A stretch of DNA of 64,000 nt from positions 62,001 through 126,000 of the forward strand of contig UCAG01000008.1 of NCBI GenBank assembly GCA_900470285.1. The letters are read 5' to 3'. Under the pieces are notes generated by a model. The model saw only the letters and a list, made by a program, of their open reading frames with translations, made no database searches and was not told the origin of the DNA. Below are positions 61,397 to 64,000 of the stretch, in pieces. This DNA comes from Hyphomicrobiales bacterium (lineage in GTDB: Bacteria; Pseudomonadota; Alphaproteobacteria; Rhizobiales; Rhizobiaceae). The number at the start of each line of letters is the position of its first letter. Position 1 is the first letter of the stretch. Made by a program: the position numbers and the translations under genes.

Positions 61397-63457
61397 ATGA
61401 GCCAGTCAAAATCTTCCAGTATTCTGGATGCCAAAATCCTGTTGCCTGCGATAGGCGGCGCTTTTCGCAAACTCGATCCGCGAAGCCTCGCTAAAAATCC
61501 GGTGATGTTTGTCGTTGCTGTTGTCACACTGTTGACGACTGTGCTGTTTATCAAAGATATGGCAAGCGGCGGCTCTGATCTGGGCTTCTCGTTCCAGATT
61601 ATTCTGTGGCTGTGGTTTACTATTCTGTTTGCCAATTTTGCCGAAGCGGTGGCTGAAGGGCGTGGTAAAGCACAGGCGGAATCTCTGCGCCGTACCCGTA
61701 CCGAAACCGAAGCAAAATTGCTGAGTGGTGACAGCAAGACCAATTATACGGTTATTGCGGGCAACAGCCTTAAAGTCGGTGATGTGGTGCTGGTGGAAGC
61801 CGGAGACATTATCCCTTCCGACGGTGAGGTTATCGAAGGTGTGGCCTCGGTGAATGAGGCGGCTATCACCGGTGAATCCGCGCCGGTAATCCGTGAATCC
61901 GGCGGTGACCGTTCAGCTGTCACCGGTGGTACGCAGGTGCTGTCCGACTGGATACGGGTGCGTATTACCGCTGCTGCCGGATCGACCTTTATTGACCGGA
62001 TGATCTCATTGGTAGAAGGCGCAGAACGCCAGAAGACACCCAATGAGATTGCACTGAACATTCTGCTTGCCGGTATGACGCTGATCTTCGTGCTGGCTGT
62101 CGTAACCATTCCGAGTTTCGCCACTTATGCGGGCGGTTCAGTGCCGGTGATTGTGCTGGTGGCTTTGTTCGTCACGCTGATCCCGACCACTATCGGCGCT
62201 TTGCTCTCAGCTATTGGTATTGCCGGTATGGATCGCTTGGTGCGGTTTAATGTACTGGCTATGTCCGGCCGTGCGGTGGAAGCTGCCGGTGACGTGGATA
62301 CGCTGCTCTTGGATAAAACCGGTACAATTACGCTCGGTAACCGTCAGGCGACAGAGTTTCGTCCTGTCACAGGTGTCAGTGAACAGCAATTGGCTGATGC
62401 GGCACAGCTTGCATCACTGGCCGATGAGACACCGGAAGGTCGCTCCATCGTTGTGTTGGCTAAAGAGAAATACGGTATCCGTGCCCGCGATATGGCAAGC
62501 CTCCATGCAAGCTTTGTGCCTTTCACCGCACAAAGCCGTATGAGCGGTGTGGATGTGGATGGCAGTATCATCCGTAAAGGTGCTGTAGATGCGGTGCTGA
62601 AATATGTTGAGGCAGAAGGCAGTAAAGCTTCTACACCTGCCCAGCTACAGGAAATCCAGTCAATTGCCGCGCAAATTGCCAAGGCGGGTGGAACACCGCT
62701 GGCTGTGGTCAAAGACGGACAGCTGATGGGCGTCGTTTCGCTCAAAGATATTGTCAAAGGCGGTATTCGTGAGCGTTTTGCGGAACTACGCCGCATGGGC
62801 ATCCGCACGGTGATGATTACCGGTGATAATCCGATGACGGCTGCGGCGATTGCCGCAGAAGCGGGCGTGGATGATTTTCTGGCACAGGCAACTCCGGAGA
62901 ATAAGCTGTCGCTGATCCGTGAGGAGCAGGCCAAGGGCAAGCTGGTGGCAATGTGCGGTGACGGTACCAATGATGCGCCGGCACTGGCACAGGCTGATGT
63001 GGGCGTGGCGATGAATACCGGTACGGTAGCTGCGCGTGAAGCAGGGAACATGGTCGATCTTGATAGTGATCCGACCAAGCTGATCGAGATTGTGGAAATC
63101 GGCAAGCAATTGCTGATGACACGCGGTGCGCTGACAACCTTCTCGATTGCCAATGATATTGCCAAATATTTCGCGATTATTCCGGCAATGTTCCTCGCAT
63201 TCTACCCGCAACTTGGCGTGCTGAATATTATGGGGCTGCATAGCCCGCAGAGCGCCATTCTCTCGGCCATTATCTTTAATGCGCTGATTATCGTGGCGCT
63301 GATCCCGCTATCGCTGCGCGGGGTTAAATATCAGGCGGTTGGTGCGGGCGCACTGCTGAGTCGCAATCTGATGATCTATGGTTTTGGCGGGATTATCGTG
63401 CCTTTCGTAGCGATCAAGCTGATTGATATGGCAATTACCGCTCTGGCTCTGGTGTAA
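61397..63457 (+). CDS. kdpB: Potassium-transporting P-type ATPase subunit KdpB
   Basis: 686 residues, a P-type ATPase. The phosphorylated Asp is D306 in LLLDKTGT; the actuator loop TGES is at 158-161, where Ser161 matches the E. coli Ser162 that is phosphorylated to inhibit the pump (known for E. coli, not tested here). The hinge MITGDNP and [10 protein letters not shown] are present. ATG 61397 ([10 protein letters not shown]) has ACGGAGGG 6 nt upstream; an in-frame ATG at 61352 adds a Lys/Arg-rich leader without likeness. It couples ATP hydrolysis to K+ uptake through KdpA. Confidence 0.98.
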   Translation: MSQSKSSSILDAKILLPAIGGAFRKLDPRSLAKNPVMFVVAVVTLLTTVLFIKDMASGGSDLGFSFQIILWLWFTILFANFAEAVAEGRGKAQAESLRRTRTETEAKLLSGDSKTNYTVIAGNSLKVGDVVLVEAGDIIPSDGEVIEGVASVNEAAITGESAPVIRESGGDRSAVTGGTQVLSDWIRVRITAAAGSTFIDRMISLVEGAERQKTPNEIALNILLAGMTLIFVLAVVTIPSFATYAGGSVPVIVLVALFVTLIPTTIGALLSAIGIAGMDRLVRFNVLAMSGRAVEAAGDVDTLLLDKTGTITLGNRQATEFRPVTGVSEQQLADAAQLASLADETPEGRSIVVLAKEKYGIRARDMASLHASFVPFTAQSRMSGVDVDGSIIRKGAVDAVLKYVEAEGSKASTPAQLQEIQSIAAQIAKAGGTPLAVVKDGQLMGVVSLKDIVKGGIRERFAELRRMGIRTVMITGDNPMTAAAIAAEAGVDDFLAQATPENKLSLIREEQAKGKLVAMCGDGTNDAPALAQADVGVAMNTGTVAAREAGNMVDLDSDPTKLIEIVEIGKQLLMTRGALTTFSIANDIAKYFAIIPAMFLAFYPQLGVLNIMGLHSPQSAILSAIIFNALIIVALIPLSLRGVKYQAVGAGALLSRNLMIYGFGGIIVPFVAIKLIDMAITALALV

Positions 63458-63468
63458 GGAATAGACAC

Positions 63469-64000
63469 ATGTTGAAACAATTACGTCCTGCTGTGGTGAT
63501 GATTGTCAGTCTGACCGTAATCACCGGTATTGCCTATCCGCTGGCTATGACCAGCGTGGCGCAGACCCTGTTTCCCTCTCAGGCCAATGGCAGTCTGATC
63601 GTGAAGGACAATAAGGTGATCGGTTCTTCTCTGATCGGCCAGCAATTCACCTCTGATCGTTATTTCCACGGTCGCCCGAGTGCAGCTGGCGATGGCTATA
63701 ATGCTGCATCCTCCTGCGGTTCCAATCTTGCGCCAACCAGCGCAGCATTACTGGATCGCGTAAAGGCCGATGTGACTAAGCTGCAGGCAGAGAACCCAAA
63801 TCAGCCGGTGCCTGTTGATCTGGTGACAGCATCCGGCAGCGGACTTGATCCGCATCTGACACCGGAAGCGGCTTTGTTCCAGATACCACGCATCGCTAAA
63901 GCCCGCGGACTGGATGAGGCCAAACTCAAGACATTGGTTGATGCGCATATACAGGATCGTTTGCTGGGTGTGCTCGGCGAGCCGGTTGTGAATGTGCTTG
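63469..64000 (+). CDS. kdpC: Potassium-transporting ATPase subunit KdpC (3' truncated)
   Basis: 177 residues are visible before the right edge; E. coli KdpC has 190, so little is missing. One N-terminal membrane helix ([22 protein letters not shown]) is followed by a soluble domain with [37 protein letters not shown] and [26 protein letters not shown], all family hallmarks. KdpC acts as a catalytic chaperone of KdpB. The gene follows kdpB by 11 nt with AAGGA upstream. KdpD and KdpE, if present, lie outside the window. Confidence 0.97.
   Translation, partial: MLKQLRPAVVMIVSLTVITGIAYPLAMTSVAQTLFPSQANGSLIVKDNKVIGSSLIGQQFTSDRYFHGRPSAAGDGYNAASSCGSNLAPTSAALLDRVKADVTKLQAENPNQPVPVDLVTASGSGLDPHLTPEAALFQIPRIAKARGLDEAKLKTLVDAHIQDRLLGVLGEPVVNVL

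Noticed and set aside
1-64000. tRNA, rRNA, CRISPR arrays, insertion sequences, prophage or plasmid origin
   Set aside because: None seen on either strand: no cloverleaf-like CCA-ended segments, no regularly spaced repeats, no transposase or integrase frames.

Overview
The window looks like a chromosomal segment of an alphaproteobacterium of the Brucella/Ochrobactrum/Pseudochrobactrum group (Brucellaceae, Hyphomicrobiales), with moderate G+C. The reasons are: the RecA N-terminus, as I remember it, is almost the same as in Brucella; a CckA-type hybrid kinase is present; recA carries an alphaproteobacterial LexA box (GAAC-N7-GAAC); a DmpA-type peptidase is present (the family was described in Ochrobactrum); and imperfect palindromic AGAGC...GCTCT repeats recur between genes, as is typical of Rhizobiales. 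I see no rRNA, tRNA, CRISPR array, insertion sequence or prophage.

Layout. 1-3.2 kb: the 3' end of cckA, an orphan branched-chain amino acid binding protein and an MFS exporter. 3.4-12.7 kb: a catabolic cluster, with an RpiR regulator divergent from an N-formylglutamate amidohydrolase-like enzyme, a DctQMP TRAP transporter, a glutamine-synthetase-like gamma-glutamyl ligase, an aldehyde dehydrogenase and an iron-dependent alcohol dehydrogenase. 12.8-26 kb: a secreted Dabb protein, an acyl-CoA thioesterase, metE under a cobalamin riboswitch, glutamate dehydrogenase, a VanZ-like pair, mgtE, a MerR regulator, a membrane acyltransferase with a Cys-rich tail, and sdaA. 26-33.4 kb: a T4 endonuclease V homologue coupled to a BadF/GlcNAc-type kinase, divergent from a carbohydrate ABC transporter with its own Gfo/Idh/MocA dehydrogenase. 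33.6-45.5 kb: housekeeping genes (OmpA lipoprotein, recA, alaS, SDR, Nudix, gpt, Usp, CinA-like, wrbA, HU). 46-52 kb: an RND efflux pair, a flavin monooxygenase/OsmC pair and a DmpA-like peptidase. 53.4-58.9 kb: D-amino acid aminotransferase, a polar amino acid ABC transporter and an aldo/keto reductase. 59-64 kb: the kdp potassium pump operon, cut by the right edge inside kdpC.

Most promising for new biology: (i) the 3.4-12.7 kb cluster, which reads as a gamma-glutamylation route for an alcohol- or amine-containing substrate delivered by a TRAP transporter; (ii) three very small genes, two of them in the kdp operon (26 aa before kdpF; 57 aa between kdpA and kdpB) and one 32-aa membrane peptide with its own terminator near 24.2 kb; (iii) the DNA-repair glycosylase joined by a TGATG overlap to a sugar kinase; and (iv) several clean palindromic operators, above all an 18-bp perfect palindrome between metE and glutamate dehydrogenase. 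All functional calls come from reading the sequence; no database search was run.
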